A stretch of 64,000 bases of DNA from assembly GCF_002217435.1 (NCBI RefSeq), contig NZ_MUHF01000009.1, forward strand, positions 1 to 64,000. The letters run 5' to 3'. Below the pieces are notes generated by a model. The model was not told where the DNA came from and did no database searches. It worked only from the letters and a program-made list of their open reading frames with translations. The translations under genes and the position numbers were made by a program. Each line of letters starts with the position of its first letter. Positions within the stretch are counted from its first letter, which is position 1. The stretch is from Flavobacterium reichenbachii (GTDB lineage: Bacteria; Bacteroidota; Bacteroidia; Flavobacteriales; Flavobacteriaceae). Positions 44,132 through 53,046 of the stretch are shown piece by piece.

Positions 44132-46375
44132 TTATTTTTTAATTCCCCAGTTCTTATTTGGCTGTGCTCCCATTACAAAATGCAGCGTTCCTCCTTTTAG
44201 GAGCTGTTGATGTGTAATAGTTGTTTGATTGAACTCAGCACCGTTTAAGGTCGCCGATTGTATATAGAAGTTTTTATCTGAAACATTTTCTGCTTCGATC
44301 ACAAAACTTTTTCCTCCGTCAAGATTTATAGTTGATTTCTCAAAAATCGGACTTCCAATTTCGTATTCTCCAGAAGCCGGATTCATTGGGTATAATCCCA
44401 TCGAACTGAAAACATACCAAGCCGACATTTGGCCGCAGTCTTCGTTGCCGCTCAATCCGTTTGCCGTTGTATTGTATTGTGTGTCTAAAATATGACGAAC
44501 CCAATATTGTGTGCGCCAAGGCTGTCCTGCATGATTGAACAAATACGAAATATGATGACTTGGCTCATTTCCGTGTGCGTACTGCCCGATTAAACCAGAA
44601 ATATCGGCAGAAACATTATTACCTGTAATCTCAGAACTCTCTGTAAACAACTGCTCTAAGCGACTTGTAAAGGTTTGATTTCCTCCGTGAAGTCTAATAA
44701 AATCTTCTACATTCTGAGGCACAAACCAACTGTGCTGCCACGCATTTCCTTCTGTATAATCTGTGTGTTCTCTGTGGTTAGAATGCTTAGCATCAAAAGG
44801 TTCGTTCCATGATTTTCCGTCTTCAGATTTTCCTCTCATAAATCCTGATTTCGGATCAAATAAATGCTGATACGCTTTAGATCTGTTGAAGAAAAATTCA
44901 TAATCTGCTTGTTTTCCCAATGCTTTTGCCATTTGCGCAACGCACCAGTCATCGTAAGCATATTCTAGTGTAATCGTAACCGACTCGTCTAATAAATTAT
45001 ATGGAATGTAACCGTATTTTTTGTAGAAATTTAACCCGCGCTCGTCTTGCATCATGGTTGCTTTCATGGCTTCGAACGCTTTTTCTCCGTCAAAACCTTT
45101 GATGCCTTTTAGATAAGCATCTGCAATTACCGGAATCGAATGATACCCTGTCATCGTATTGGTTTCGTTGGCATATAAAGTCCAAACCGGAAGTATTTTT
45201 TTTGTATCATAATACGCCAGCATCGAATTTACCATATCTGAAACTCGTTTTGTATCTAAAATTGTCAGCAAAGGATTTTCTGCTCTAAACGTATCCCAAA
45301 GTGATAAAGTAGAGTAAGCTGTGTAATTTTTTGCTGTAATAATCTGATCGTCTTCTCTTCTAAATTGTCCGTTTTTATCACTGTACGTTACAGGTGCAAC
45401 CTGAGCATGATACAAAGAGGTATAAAAAATTGTTTTAAGAGAATCTATCGGAGTTTCTACTTTAATTTTACTTAAAACCGAATTCCAAGTTACTGATGCA
45501 TCAGATTTTACAGTTTCAAAATCTTTATTTCCGATATCAAAATTATCTTTTGCATTTGCAATACTTACAGACGATAAAGCTACTTTTACAAACAATTCGT
45601 TTGTGTTTTCAGGATTAAAAAACAATTGCACCGCTGTATTTTCTCCTTCGGCTTTATTCCCAGAAACTGTTTTTTTATCTGCCGTTATCACAGATTCTGT
45701 AATAGCTTTAGAAAATTTAGCCACAAAATATACTTTCTGATTTTTTGCCCAGCCTGTGCTGTATCTATAACCAGAAATAGTGTGGTCGTCTTCTATAGTA
45801 ACAGCTGTTTTTAAGGCTTTATCCCAATTTATGGCAAAACCAAGATCTACCACTACAGATTGTATGTCTTTATTATTAAAGGTATATTTGTGCAGAGCAG
45901 TACGCTGCGAAGAGGTTAACTCTACATTGATTTTAGGATCTTCAAGAAAAACCTGGTAATAACCCGGTATTGTTTTTTCGTTAGCATGACTGTATTTTGA
46001 TTTGTAAGGAAGTAAATCTCTTGATGCAGCTTTGACAGTTAAATCTACTTTTTTATTAATTGGCATAAATAAGATGTCTGCCAAATCTCCAATTCCGGTG
46101 CCGCTTAAGTGTAAATGACTAAAACCGGCAACGATTGAATCTGAATAATGATATCCAGAACACCAGTCCCAGCTCGAAACACCATTGTCCGGACTCACCT
46201 GCAGCATGCCAAAAGGAACTGTTGCACCAGGATAAGTATGCCCATGACCACCGGTCCCGATAAATGGGTCCACATAATTTGCGACAAAACTTTGCTGTGT
46301 TGTATTTTTGTCTATATTTATTTTACAACTTGCAATAAAAATCACAATGAGAAGAAGCAGTGTAATTTTCCTCAT
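44132..46375 (-). CDS. GH92 alpha-mannosidase lipoprotein (second copy)
   Basis: The 747-residue protein has a lipobox (IFIASC, Cys17), so it is membrane-anchored, unlike the first copy. It shows all GH92 blocks: NYVDPFIGTGGHGHTYPGATVPFGM, DNGVSSWDWCSGYHY, STLSLWDTFRAENPLL, GNAWQHSWFVPQN, YAHGNEPSHHISYLFN and SGNEDCGQMSAWYVFSSMG. The HGNEPSHH loop is what I recall for members active on alpha-1,2/1,3-mannobiose units. It leads a long minus-strand run with the symporter 33 bp downstream. Upstream is the shared 23-bp element, then the divergent LytS gene. Confidence 0.95.
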   Translation of the reverse strand: MRKITLLLLIVIFIASCKINIDKNTTQQSFVANYVDPFIGTGGHGHTYPGATVPFGMLQVSPDNGVSSWDWCSGYHYSDSIVAGFSHLHLSGTGIGDLADILFMPINKKVDLTVKAASRDLLPYKSKYSHANEKTIPGYYQVFLEDPKINVELTSSQRTALHKYTFNNKDIQSVVVDLGFAINWDKALKTAVTIEDDHTISGYRYSTGWAKNQKVYFVAKFSKAITESVITADKKTVSGNKAEGENTAVQLFFNPENTNELFVKVALSSVSIANAKDNFDIGNKDFETVKSDASVTWNSVLSKIKVETPIDSLKTIFYTSLYHAQVAPVTYSDKNGQFRREDDQIITAKNYTAYSTLSLWDTFRAENPLLTILDTKRVSDMVNSMLAYYDTKKILPVWTLYANETNTMTGYHSIPVIADAYLKGIKGFDGEKAFEAMKATMMQDERGLNFYKKYGYIPYNLLDESVTITLEYAYDDWCVAQMAKALGKQADYEFFFNRSKAYQHLFDPKSGFMRGKSEDGKSWNEPFDAKHSNHREHTDYTEGNAWQHSWFVPQNVEDFIRLHGGNQTFTSRLEQLFTESSEITGNNVSADISGLIGQYAHGNEPSHHISYLFNHAGQPWRTQYWVRHILDTQYNTTANGLSGNEDCGQMSAWYVFSSMGLYPMNPASGEYEIGSPIFEKSTINLDGGKSFVIEAENVSDKNFYIQSATLNGAEFNQTTITHQQLLKGGTLHFVMGAQPNKNWGIKK

Positions 46376-46433
46376 ATCAAAACAATATTAATTTAACTTT
46401 AAATTTAGATAAACTTGACTTTTATTAAAATAA

Positions 46434-46456
46434 ATTTAGACGGATGACATTTAAAC
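46434..46456 (-). promoter_or_regulatory. Shared PUL element upstream of GH92 (second copy)
   Basis: The plus-strand core ATTTAGAC-GGAT-GAC lies 59 bp upstream of the GH92 start codon. It is the most divergent of the four copies (C to A at position 5). Lying in the divergent spacer, it could also affect the LytS gene starting at 46506. Confidence 0.5.
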
Positions 46457-46505
46457 AGCTCTAAACACCAAAAAACAGTAACAAACGATCTCCTAAAATT
46501 TTATT

Positions 46506-47564
46506 ATGATTATCAACTCAGACAAACTTTACAGACTCCCAGTACGCTTTCATATTTACTTTTGGCTGACTTATTTTTTGTTTAATACTTTCCGCTGGGG
46601 AAGCTATTTTAATGATTATCTCTATTCTTTAAAAACAAATTTATTAGGCTTTCCGATTCACATGGCGTTGTGTTATCTTAACATTTTGGTTTTAATGCCG
46701 TATTTAGTTTATCACAAAAAATACTTTCTGTATGTAATCGCGATCTTGTCGGCAATTTTTGTAATGGTCATCATCAAATTTAACCTTACCTATTTATTGA
46801 TTACACATGACGTGTGGCCGGAAGGACCTCAGACTATCGACAAACTGACACTCAATTACACCATTGATATGATGATGGGAGAACTCTATGTAATCACTTT
46901 TGTAACTGCTATAAAAATTACATTGAATTTCCTGAAAGAACAAAGAAGGGTTACAGATCTTGAAAAATCACAACTGGAAACTGAACTGCTGTTTTTAAAA
47001 TCGCAGATTTCTCCGCATTTTTTCTTCAATACACTTAATAATATTTATTCTTTATCTGTAGAAAAATCAAATAAAACTCCAAAGGTTGTTTTAAAACTTT
47101 CTGAATTAATGCGTTATATGCTTTATGAAACCAAAGGCAAAAAACAGAGTTTAGAAAATGAAATTTTATGCATCCAAAATTATCTTGATCTGGAACGCAT
47201 AAGAAACGGAGAACGTCTAGAAGTAAATATGTCTATCTCGGGAGATATTCACGATAAAGAAATATCTCCGGTTTTACTGCTTACTTTTATCGAAAATGCT
47301 TTTAAACACGGCGTAAATAAAAATTCCGGAAATGTTACGATAGATATTGATTTTGACGTCAAAGGAGACTATCTTCACTTCACACTTTCAAACCCTACGC
47401 CAGAAATTACCGTACATAAAGATAATTTTAACAAGTCAAGTGGTATAGGTCTGGAGAACGTAAAAAAAAGACTCGAATTAGGATATAATAAAAACGACTA
47501 TAAGCTTTCATTTAAAAATAAAAAGAATATTTTTGTCGTAAAGCTAGTCATAAAAGTCACTTAG
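46506..47564 (+). CDS. LytS-type membrane sensor histidine kinase
   Basis: The 352-residue kinase has four predicted transmembrane helices (about 15-31, 44-68, 73-93 and 120-142) and essentially no large periplasmic domain, so the stimulus is likely sensed within the membrane or through a partner. The His_kinase domain (PF06580 type) has phosphoacceptor His171 in QISPHFFFNTLNNI. The ATPase N-box is ENAFKHG and the G-box SGIGLENVKKRL. It pairs with the LytTR regulator 64 bp downstream. Its placement, divergent from GH92 inside the glycan locus, makes local PUL control likely, in place of the usual SusR, HTCS or ECF regulator, none of which is present. Confidence 0.94.
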   Translation: MIINSDKLYRLPVRFHIYFWLTYFLFNTFRWGSYFNDYLYSLKTNLLGFPIHMALCYLNILVLMPYLVYHKKYFLYVIAILSAIFVMVIIKFNLTYLLITHDVWPEGPQTIDKLTLNYTIDMMMGELYVITFVTAIKITLNFLKEQRRVTDLEKSQLETELLFLKSQISPHFFFNTLNNIYSLSVEKSNKTPKVVLKLSELMRYMLYETKGKKQSLENEILCIQNYLDLERIRNGERLEVNMSISGDIHDKEISPVLLLTFIENAFKHGVNKNSGNVTIDIDFDVKGDYLHFTLSNPTPEITVHKDNFNKSSGIGLENVKKRLELGYNKNDYKLSFKNKKNIFVVKLVIKVT

Positions 47565-47628
47565 CCCCAATTTTGGCTTTTTTAAAACTATACCTACAAA
47601 ACCTTACCGGCCAAAAAAGTATACAGAA

Positions 47629-48342
47629 ATGAAAATAAAATGTTTGATTATTGACGACGAGCCATTGGCTATTAACGTTATTAAAAATTATATTGAACAG
47701 ATTGAAGATTTAGAATTAATAAACACCTTTAGTAATTCTATTGAAGGTTTGAATTTCCTAAAAAACAATACTATCGATGTAATTTTTCTAGACATTAACA
47801 TGCCTGTTCTGGATGGTATTAATTTTATTAAAAGTCTGGAAAATCCTCCTTTATTAATAATTACAAGTGCTTATGACCAGTTTGCAATAGAAACCTACGA
47901 GCTTGATGTTTTAGACTATCTCGTAAAACCAATCGAGTTTCCGCGTTTGATGAAAGCGGTAAACAAGATCAATAAACGACTGAGTAATTCGCCAAAGGCA
48001 GCTGTAGAAAGCAACAAAGAGAACCCTTTTATCTTTGTTAAGATTGATAAGAAAAAAATGAAAAAAATTCTTCTCAATGAAATCTTAGTGATAGAAAGTC
48101 TAAAGGATTATTTAAAAATAAGCACCACTTCTGGTAAATTTATTATACACAGCACACTTTCTGACTTTACCAATTTACTGCCCGAAAGAGATTTTATAAG
48201 AATACACAGATCATACACAATTGCAATTGATAAAATTGACGCCGTAGAAGGAAACAGTATTGAAATTGAAGGACTTCGCTACGTAATTGGAAGATCTTAC
48301 ATTGACGAAGTAAAACAGAAAATTTTAAATTCTTCTATTTAG
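47629..48342 (+). CDS. LytTR-family response regulator
   Basis: The 237-residue protein has an N-terminal receiver domain (acidic pocket Asp9-Asp10, phosphoacceptor Asp55 in FLDINMP, Thr/Ser in ITSAYD, Lys100 in YLVKP) and a C-terminal LytTR DNA-binding domain (about 140-235: FVKIDKKKMKKILLNEILVIESLKDYLKI, then RIHRSYTIAIDKID). It forms a two-component system with the upstream LytS kinase and is followed by a strong terminator. The conserved element before susC, nagB, GH29 and GH92 is its proposed target. Confidence 0.95.
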   Translation: MKIKCLIIDDEPLAINVIKNYIEQIEDLELINTFSNSIEGLNFLKNNTIDVIFLDINMPVLDGINFIKSLENPPLLIITSAYDQFAIETYELDVLDYLVKPIEFPRLMKAVNKINKRLSNSPKAAVESNKENPFIFVKIDKKKMKKILLNEILVIESLKDYLKISTTSGKFIIHSTLSDFTNLLPERDFIRIHRSYTIAIDKIDAVEGNSIEIEGLRYVIGRSYIDEVKQKILNSSI

Positions 48343-48364
48343 ATTTTACCGCTGAAATCAATAA

Positions 48365-48407
48365 AAAAAATTCGCAAAGCTTAACCAATAAGCTTTGCGA
48401 ATTTTTT
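48365..48407 (+). terminator. Strong intrinsic terminator after the LytTR gene
   Basis: Perfect 18-bp stem AAAAAATTCGCAAAGCTT (48365-48382) / AAGCTTTGCGAATTTTTT (48390-48407) with a 7-base loop and T-run, 22 bp after the stop codon. Confidence 0.9.
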
Positions 48408-48493
48408 TATTTCTACTTTATCCAATCAAAAAAAAACTTAGCAGACTTTGCGTAAACCTTTGTTGCTTTGAAGTAAAAAAAAGCATAAAAAAC

Positions 48494-48522
48494 GAAAATG
48501 CAGCCACCACAGCTGCATTTTC
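48494..48522 (-). terminator. Terminator of nagB
   Basis: 11-bp stem GAAAATGCAGC (48494-48504) / GCTGCATTTTC (48512-48522) with a 7-base loop. On the minus strand it is followed by GTTTTTT, about 70 bp beyond the nagB stop. Confidence 0.8.
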
Positions 48523-48591
48523 TTCAATATAGGTAACTAACCAAATAAACCATGAATAGCTTATTATCTTTATTGAACAACAAAAACTAAT

Positions 48592-50505
48592 TTAGAAATG
48601 ATAACGTTTAAAAGCTTCAATTGCAGAGTAATCTGCTAATCCTAAATCGTGGTATTTTTTTGCTGTCAATCTATTTCTGTCTTCAACTCGAACCCAAAAC
48701 TCTCTGCTGTCATCACCCTGAAACATAACTCCGTCTTTTTGAGACTGGTGATAAAAAATAGCATGACGTTTCTTAAGAACCTGATCCGGACTCATTGGTA
48801 CAGCCATTTCAATTTGGTACGATTCCCACTCATGCCAAGCGCCTCTGTAAAGCCAAACCCAGCATTCGTCCATAAAACTTTTGTGTTTCAGCCTTTTCAA
48901 AGCTTCAAACAAACTATCCAGACAAACTTTGTGCGTACCGTGAGGATCTGCAAGATCTCCGGCTGCATAAATTTGATGTGGTTTTATTCTTTCGATGATA
49001 TCACACATAATTTCTATATCTGCATCAGAAAGATTATTTTTCTTTACGGTTCCTGTTTCATAAAAAGGAAGATCAAGGAAATTTACATTAGAATCCGGCA
49101 GACCTAAATATCGGGTTGCTGCCAAAGACTCGCTTCTTCTAATTAATCCTTTTAATTTTCTAACTTCTAATGAATCTATATCATTACTCTTTTTATTTTT
49201 CAAAAAGTTAATAATAGCTTCAGATTCAGTAGAATTCACATTTAATGCTTTCGAAATTTCGGCAAATTTTAATGCCTCTTCGTTTGAAACTGCAATGTTT
49301 CCAGAAGTTTGATATGCAATATGCACGTCGTGCCCCTGCTCTACTAAGCGGTCAAAAGTACCTCCCATAGAAATTACATCATCATCTGGGTGCGGGCTGA
49401 AAATAATAATTCTTTTTTTCTCCGGTGTGGAACGCTCCGGTCTGTAAGTATCATCAGCATTCGGCTTTCCGCCCGGCCATCCAGTGATCGTCTGCTGCAT
49501 CTTATTAAACATCTGAATATTTAAATTGTATGCAGTACCTTCTTCAGTCAGAAGGCTTGACATGCCATTATCGTTATAGTCTTTATCTGTTAATTTAAGG
49601 AAAGGCTTTCCGGTCAATTCACTCAACCACGCTACCGCCTTTAATTTTAATTCTTCTGTCCAAACAACCGATTTTACTAACCATGGCGTTTTTACACGCG
49701 TTAACTCAGACGAAGCTTCTGTATCTAAAACAAAAGTTGTATTACTATGTTCCTGCAGATAAGTTGCTGGAACTCTAGACGAAATCTGTCCCTCTATAGT
49801 TTCCTGAATGATTCCAGCCTTGCTGATTCCCCATCCAAGAAGTACAATTCTTTTTGCATGACGTACTGTACCAATTCCCATTGTAATCGCTTTTCTGGGA
49901 ACATTATCGATTCCTAAAAAAGAAGAAGCTGCATCAATACGTGTTAAGTGATCTAATGTAATGCTTCTTGTACCAGAATTTACGTGAGATCCCGGCTCAT
50001 TAAAACCAATATGCCCAGTTCGTCCTATTCCTAAGAGCTGAAAATCTAATCCTCCATAAGACTTAATTTTCATTTCATAATCAATGCAATACTGCTGTAA
50101 TTCCTCAGCGCTTACCTTTCCGTCAGGAATATTAATATTGGAAGCAGGAATGTTTACATGATTAAAAAGATGTTCATGCATAAAATGAAAATAACTCTGG
50201 ATATTATTCTTATCCATTGGATAATATTCATCTAAATTAAAAGTAACTACGTTTGCAAAACTCAGTCCTTCTTCTTTATGCATTCTTACAAGTTCTTCAT
50301 ATACTTTTATTGGTGAAGAACCTGTTGCCAAACCCAAAACACATGGCTCATTTAACTCATTTTTTCTCTGAATTAAATTTGCAATTTCTTGCGCCACTAA
50401 TAAAGAAGCTTCTTGAGAGGAGTCAAAAATAACGTTATGAATTTTTTCAAAACGTGTTTCTTCAAACTTACCTGCTTCTCTAAAACCTATATCTTCTTTA
50501 ATCAT
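48592..50505 (-). CDS. nagB: Glucosamine-6-phosphate deaminase fused to a LmbE/PIG-L deacetylase-like domain
   Basis: The 637-residue cytoplasmic protein has an N-terminal half (about 20-290) that is NagB: GLATGSSPIKVYEELV, the FNLDEYYPM catalytic Asp and GIGRTGHIGFNEPGS, converting GlcN-6-P to fructose-6-P and ammonia. The C-terminal half (about 362-637) is LmbE/PIG-L-like and keeps metal-binding motifs PHPDDD (371-376) and HGTH (522-525), so it may be an active N-deacetylase. Single-domain NagB is only ~260 residues; this fusion is a Bacteroidota form. No separate nagA is in the window. The shared 23-bp element lies 66 bp upstream. Confidence 0.95.
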   Translation of the reverse strand: MIKEDIGFREAGKFEETRFEKIHNVIFDSSQEASLLVAQEIANLIQRKNELNEPCVLGLATGSSPIKVYEELVRMHKEEGLSFANVVTFNLDEYYPMDKNNIQSYFHFMHEHLFNHVNIPASNINIPDGKVSAEELQQYCIDYEMKIKSYGGLDFQLLGIGRTGHIGFNEPGSHVNSGTRSITLDHLTRIDAASSFLGIDNVPRKAITMGIGTVRHAKRIVLLGWGISKAGIIQETIEGQISSRVPATYLQEHSNTTFVLDTEASSELTRVKTPWLVKSVVWTEELKLKAVAWLSELTGKPFLKLTDKDYNDNGMSSLLTEEGTAYNLNIQMFNKMQQTITGWPGGKPNADDTYRPERSTPEKKRIIIFSPHPDDDVISMGGTFDRLVEQGHDVHIAYQTSGNIAVSNEEALKFAEISKALNVNSTESEAIINFLKNKKSNDIDSLEVRKLKGLIRRSESLAATRYLGLPDSNVNFLDLPFYETGTVKKNNLSDADIEIMCDIIERIKPHQIYAAGDLADPHGTHKVCLDSLFEALKRLKHKSFMDECWVWLYRGAWHEWESYQIEMAVPMSPDQVLKKRHAIFYHQSQKDGVMFQGDDSREFWVRVEDRNRLTAKKYHDLGLADYSAIEAFKRYHF

Positions 50506-50570
50506 GTTTCGGTTATTCGATTAATTAATTTAGGATAAATTTATGTTTTTGTTAAATAGCTGCTATTATA

Positions 50571-50593
50571 ATTTCGACTAATAACAAATTATC
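50571..50593 (-). promoter_or_regulatory. Shared PUL element upstream of nagB
   Basis: The plus-strand core ATTTCGAC-TAAT-AAC followed by AAATT lies 66 bp upstream of the nagB start codon, the same distance as the susC copy. Confidence 0.55.
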
Positions 50594-50647
50594 ATCGCCA
50601 AAAGACATAATTCTAAACTTAAAGCTATTTTTAAAATCTTTATTTTT

Positions 50648-52744
50648 TTACTCTTCGACTACATCAATTTCACCAATAGAAACCGATTGGCCTTTACTTA
50701 CTGCCGCCGTCGCAGTAAAACGCAAATATCGGGTTTGCACTCCTACAAAAACCTTAACCTGCTCTATCGGATTATGTTTGATATTAGAGAATTCTCCTTC
50801 TGACTGTTTTGTCCAATTTACATTATCAATACTGGTATAGAATTCATAATTCGAAATCAGATTTAGATTATTACCAACCTGCTGTGGTGTATAAGTAAAT
50901 CCCTTTATTTTTAGAGAAGTTCCCATATCAATAGTTACGGTCTGCGGTAGTTTATTGGTTTCGCTTCCAAAACCCCAATCTGTATCGGGATTACCGTCTA
51001 TTATTCGGTCTGCAGTTTTTAGATCACCGCTTGAAACGGCAGTTATTTTCCAATTTTCTTTTGAAATTCCATACTTTGCCATTTTTACCGCACTGTTTAT
51101 TTTTTCTGCAGTATTTCTTGAAATCGCTTTTATCTGTACCGCTTTGTCGTACTTAAACGGATTTTTGTACAACAAACTTTTTGCTGATGGATTGCTTCCG
51201 TCAACCGTATAATAAATACTGTCTCCATTTTCAGATTTTATCGTAACCAAACCATTTTTATCACGCTTAATTTCGGGTGCACGAACAAATGTTGGTGCGT
51301 TATAAGCCTGAATGTTAGAAATTACAATACTCGATTTAGCATCTGTAATCGTAATGCGAAGTTCTGAAGCCTTTACTCTCTCCAGCCTCAAAATTCTTTT
51401 GTAACCAATTGTAGTTTCGTTTGCAATAGTCTGCCATTTACCCTCTACTTTAGCTTCAACCGTAAATGCCTTTACGCGCTGCCCTAATTTAATATCCTCC
51501 TGAAGAAGGATTCTGTTTAATGCTGTAGGTTTATTAAAAACAAAAGAGATCGATGCCTTGTTTACATTATCATCGGTTGCCCAATAGGTATTTTTATTTC
51601 CGTCGATTACATTTTTAGCATTAAATTCAATATTATTTCCTCTAACATTATCTGCGTTGACTTTTGTACCTGCCAGCAATTCCTTTTTAAAATCTGCTTT
51701 TATAGTTGCTACCAGTTCTTTTAATCGCGCTTCGTCATTTTCATGAACCAATCCGCGTCTGTCTACAGGAAGATTCAATAATAAAGTTGCATTTCGTCCA
51801 ATCGATTCATAATAAATATCAACCATTTCGTCAAGCGGACGAACTTTGTCATCTTCAACCGAATGATAAAACCATCCCGGTCTAATCGAAACATCGGCTT
51901 CTCCCGGCACCCATTTTTCTCCATCTTCGTGTCCCGACATAAATTCGCTGTAATGTACTTTTCCAGCCAATTCATCTTTCTGGCGCAGCAAAGACCAATT
52001 GGTTTTTCCTGCACGTCCTTCTTCATTTCCAATCCATCTTGCTTCAGACGGACCAACACCCCAAACCAATGTTTTTGGAGCGATATTGTAAATTAATTTA
52101 TACGTTTCATCCCAATTGTAATACGTAAGCGAATTGATTTTTCTGGTTTCGTCAGCACCGCCATAATACCCGTCACCGCCATTGGCACCATCAAACCACA
52201 TTTCGAAAACATCGCCATAATTGGTCAATAATTCTTTTAACTGATTTCTAAAATAGGTTACATATTCAGGTTTTCCATATTCAGGGTGATTTCTGTCCCA
52301 AGGCGAAAGATACAATCCTAATTTTAAATTGTATTCTTTACAGGCTGCCGCTAATTCTTTTACTAAATCGCCTTTTCCGTTTTGCCACGGCGAATTTTTT
52401 ACCGAGCGTTCTGTATAGGCAGAAGGCCATAAACAAAAACCATCATGATGTTTGGCAACCAGAATTATTCCTTTCATTCCGGCATTTTTAACCACGCGTG
52501 CCCACTGACGAACGTCTAATTGCGACGGATTAAAAAGTGCTGGTGATTCGTCTCCGTAACCCCACTCCTTATTGGTAAAGGTGTTTAATGAAAAATGTAC
52601 AAAAGCATAAAATTCCATTTCCTGCCAGTCGATTTGTTTTTGCGAAGGAAGCGGTCCAAAAGGTTTTGGAGCATTTGCAAATTCCTGACTGAAGCTGTTG
52701 GAAATTATACCAAAAAGACATAAGTATAGAAAAATATTTTTCAT
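50648..52744 (-). CDS. GH29 alpha-L-fucosidase with C-terminal carbohydrate-binding modules (second copy)
   Basis: The 698-residue exported enzyme has a signal peptide ending near SNSFSQ. The GH29 barrel has AFVHFSLNTFTNKEWGYGDE, KHHDGFCLWPSAYTE and nucleophile Asp185 in MWFDGANGGDGYYGG. This version of the motif I associate with the alpha-1,3/1,4-specific (GH29-B) branch. An F5/8C-like module (about 355-470), a chitobiase/hexosaminidase C-terminal-type segment (about 475-545: DSIYYTVDGSNPSAKS) and a second F5/8C-like module follow. It probably acts on Lewis-type antennary fucose. It has its own upstream regulatory element and lies 142 bp before nagB. Confidence 0.94.
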   Translation of the reverse strand: MKNIFLYLCLFGIISNSFSQEFANAPKPFGPLPSQKQIDWQEMEFYAFVHFSLNTFTNKEWGYGDESPALFNPSQLDVRQWARVVKNAGMKGIILVAKHHDGFCLWPSAYTERSVKNSPWQNGKGDLVKELAAACKEYNLKLGLYLSPWDRNHPEYGKPEYVTYFRNQLKELLTNYGDVFEMWFDGANGGDGYYGGADETRKINSLTYYNWDETYKLIYNIAPKTLVWGVGPSEARWIGNEEGRAGKTNWSLLRQKDELAGKVHYSEFMSGHEDGEKWVPGEADVSIRPGWFYHSVEDDKVRPLDEMVDIYYESIGRNATLLLNLPVDRRGLVHENDEARLKELVATIKADFKKELLAGTKVNADNVRGNNIEFNAKNVIDGNKNTYWATDDNVNKASISFVFNKPTALNRILLQEDIKLGQRVKAFTVEAKVEGKWQTIANETTIGYKRILRLERVKASELRITITDAKSSIVISNIQAYNAPTFVRAPEIKRDKNGLVTIKSENGDSIYYTVDGSNPSAKSLLYKNPFKYDKAVQIKAISRNTAEKINSAVKMAKYGISKENWKITAVSSGDLKTADRIIDGNPDTDWGFGSETNKLPQTVTIDMGTSLKIKGFTYTPQQVGNNLNLISNYEFYTSIDNVNWTKQSEGEFSNIKHNPIEQVKVFVGVQTRYLRFTATAAVSKGQSVSIGEIDVVEE

Positions 52745-53046
52745 CGGTTTTGAATTTAGTTAGCCGCTCTTTCGACTCTAAGATATAAATTTAGAATAAA
52801 TCATTATTTCATCAATAGAATTTCGACCAACAACTATTTTGAACGAGTTTCTGTAAAAGAATTTATTTTTTTTAAGATAAAAGGTCATCATACAATAATT
52901 AAGGAATAAAGAAACTTACTTCCATTTCTTAAATGATCTTTAAAGATTTGCTAACATTATAAAAATGTAACATTTAACCAAATAAATATAAAAGTTCAGA
53001 ATTTGAAATACATAATTTTATTTCCCAATTTAAAAAACCTGCAAAA
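52745..53046. other. Divergent spacer between GH29 and the VOC gene
   Basis: This 302-bp A/T-rich spacer contains the shared PUL element (52820-52842) serving the fucosidase. A second partial TTTCGAC lies close to that start codon. No consensus promoter for the plus-strand VOC gene was recognised. Confidence 0.6.
52820..52842 (-). promoter_or_regulatory. Shared PUL element upstream of GH29 (second copy)
   Basis: The plus-strand core ATTTCGAC-CAAC-AAC is followed by TATTTTGA; the last six bases match the susC copy exactly. It lies 76 bp upstream of the fucosidase start codon. Confidence 0.55.

Noticed and set aside
52760..52790. Second TTTCGAC close to the GH29 (second copy) start codon
   Set aside because: Only the first seven bases match the shared PUL element; the downstream RAC half is missing and it lies about 24 bp from the start codon.
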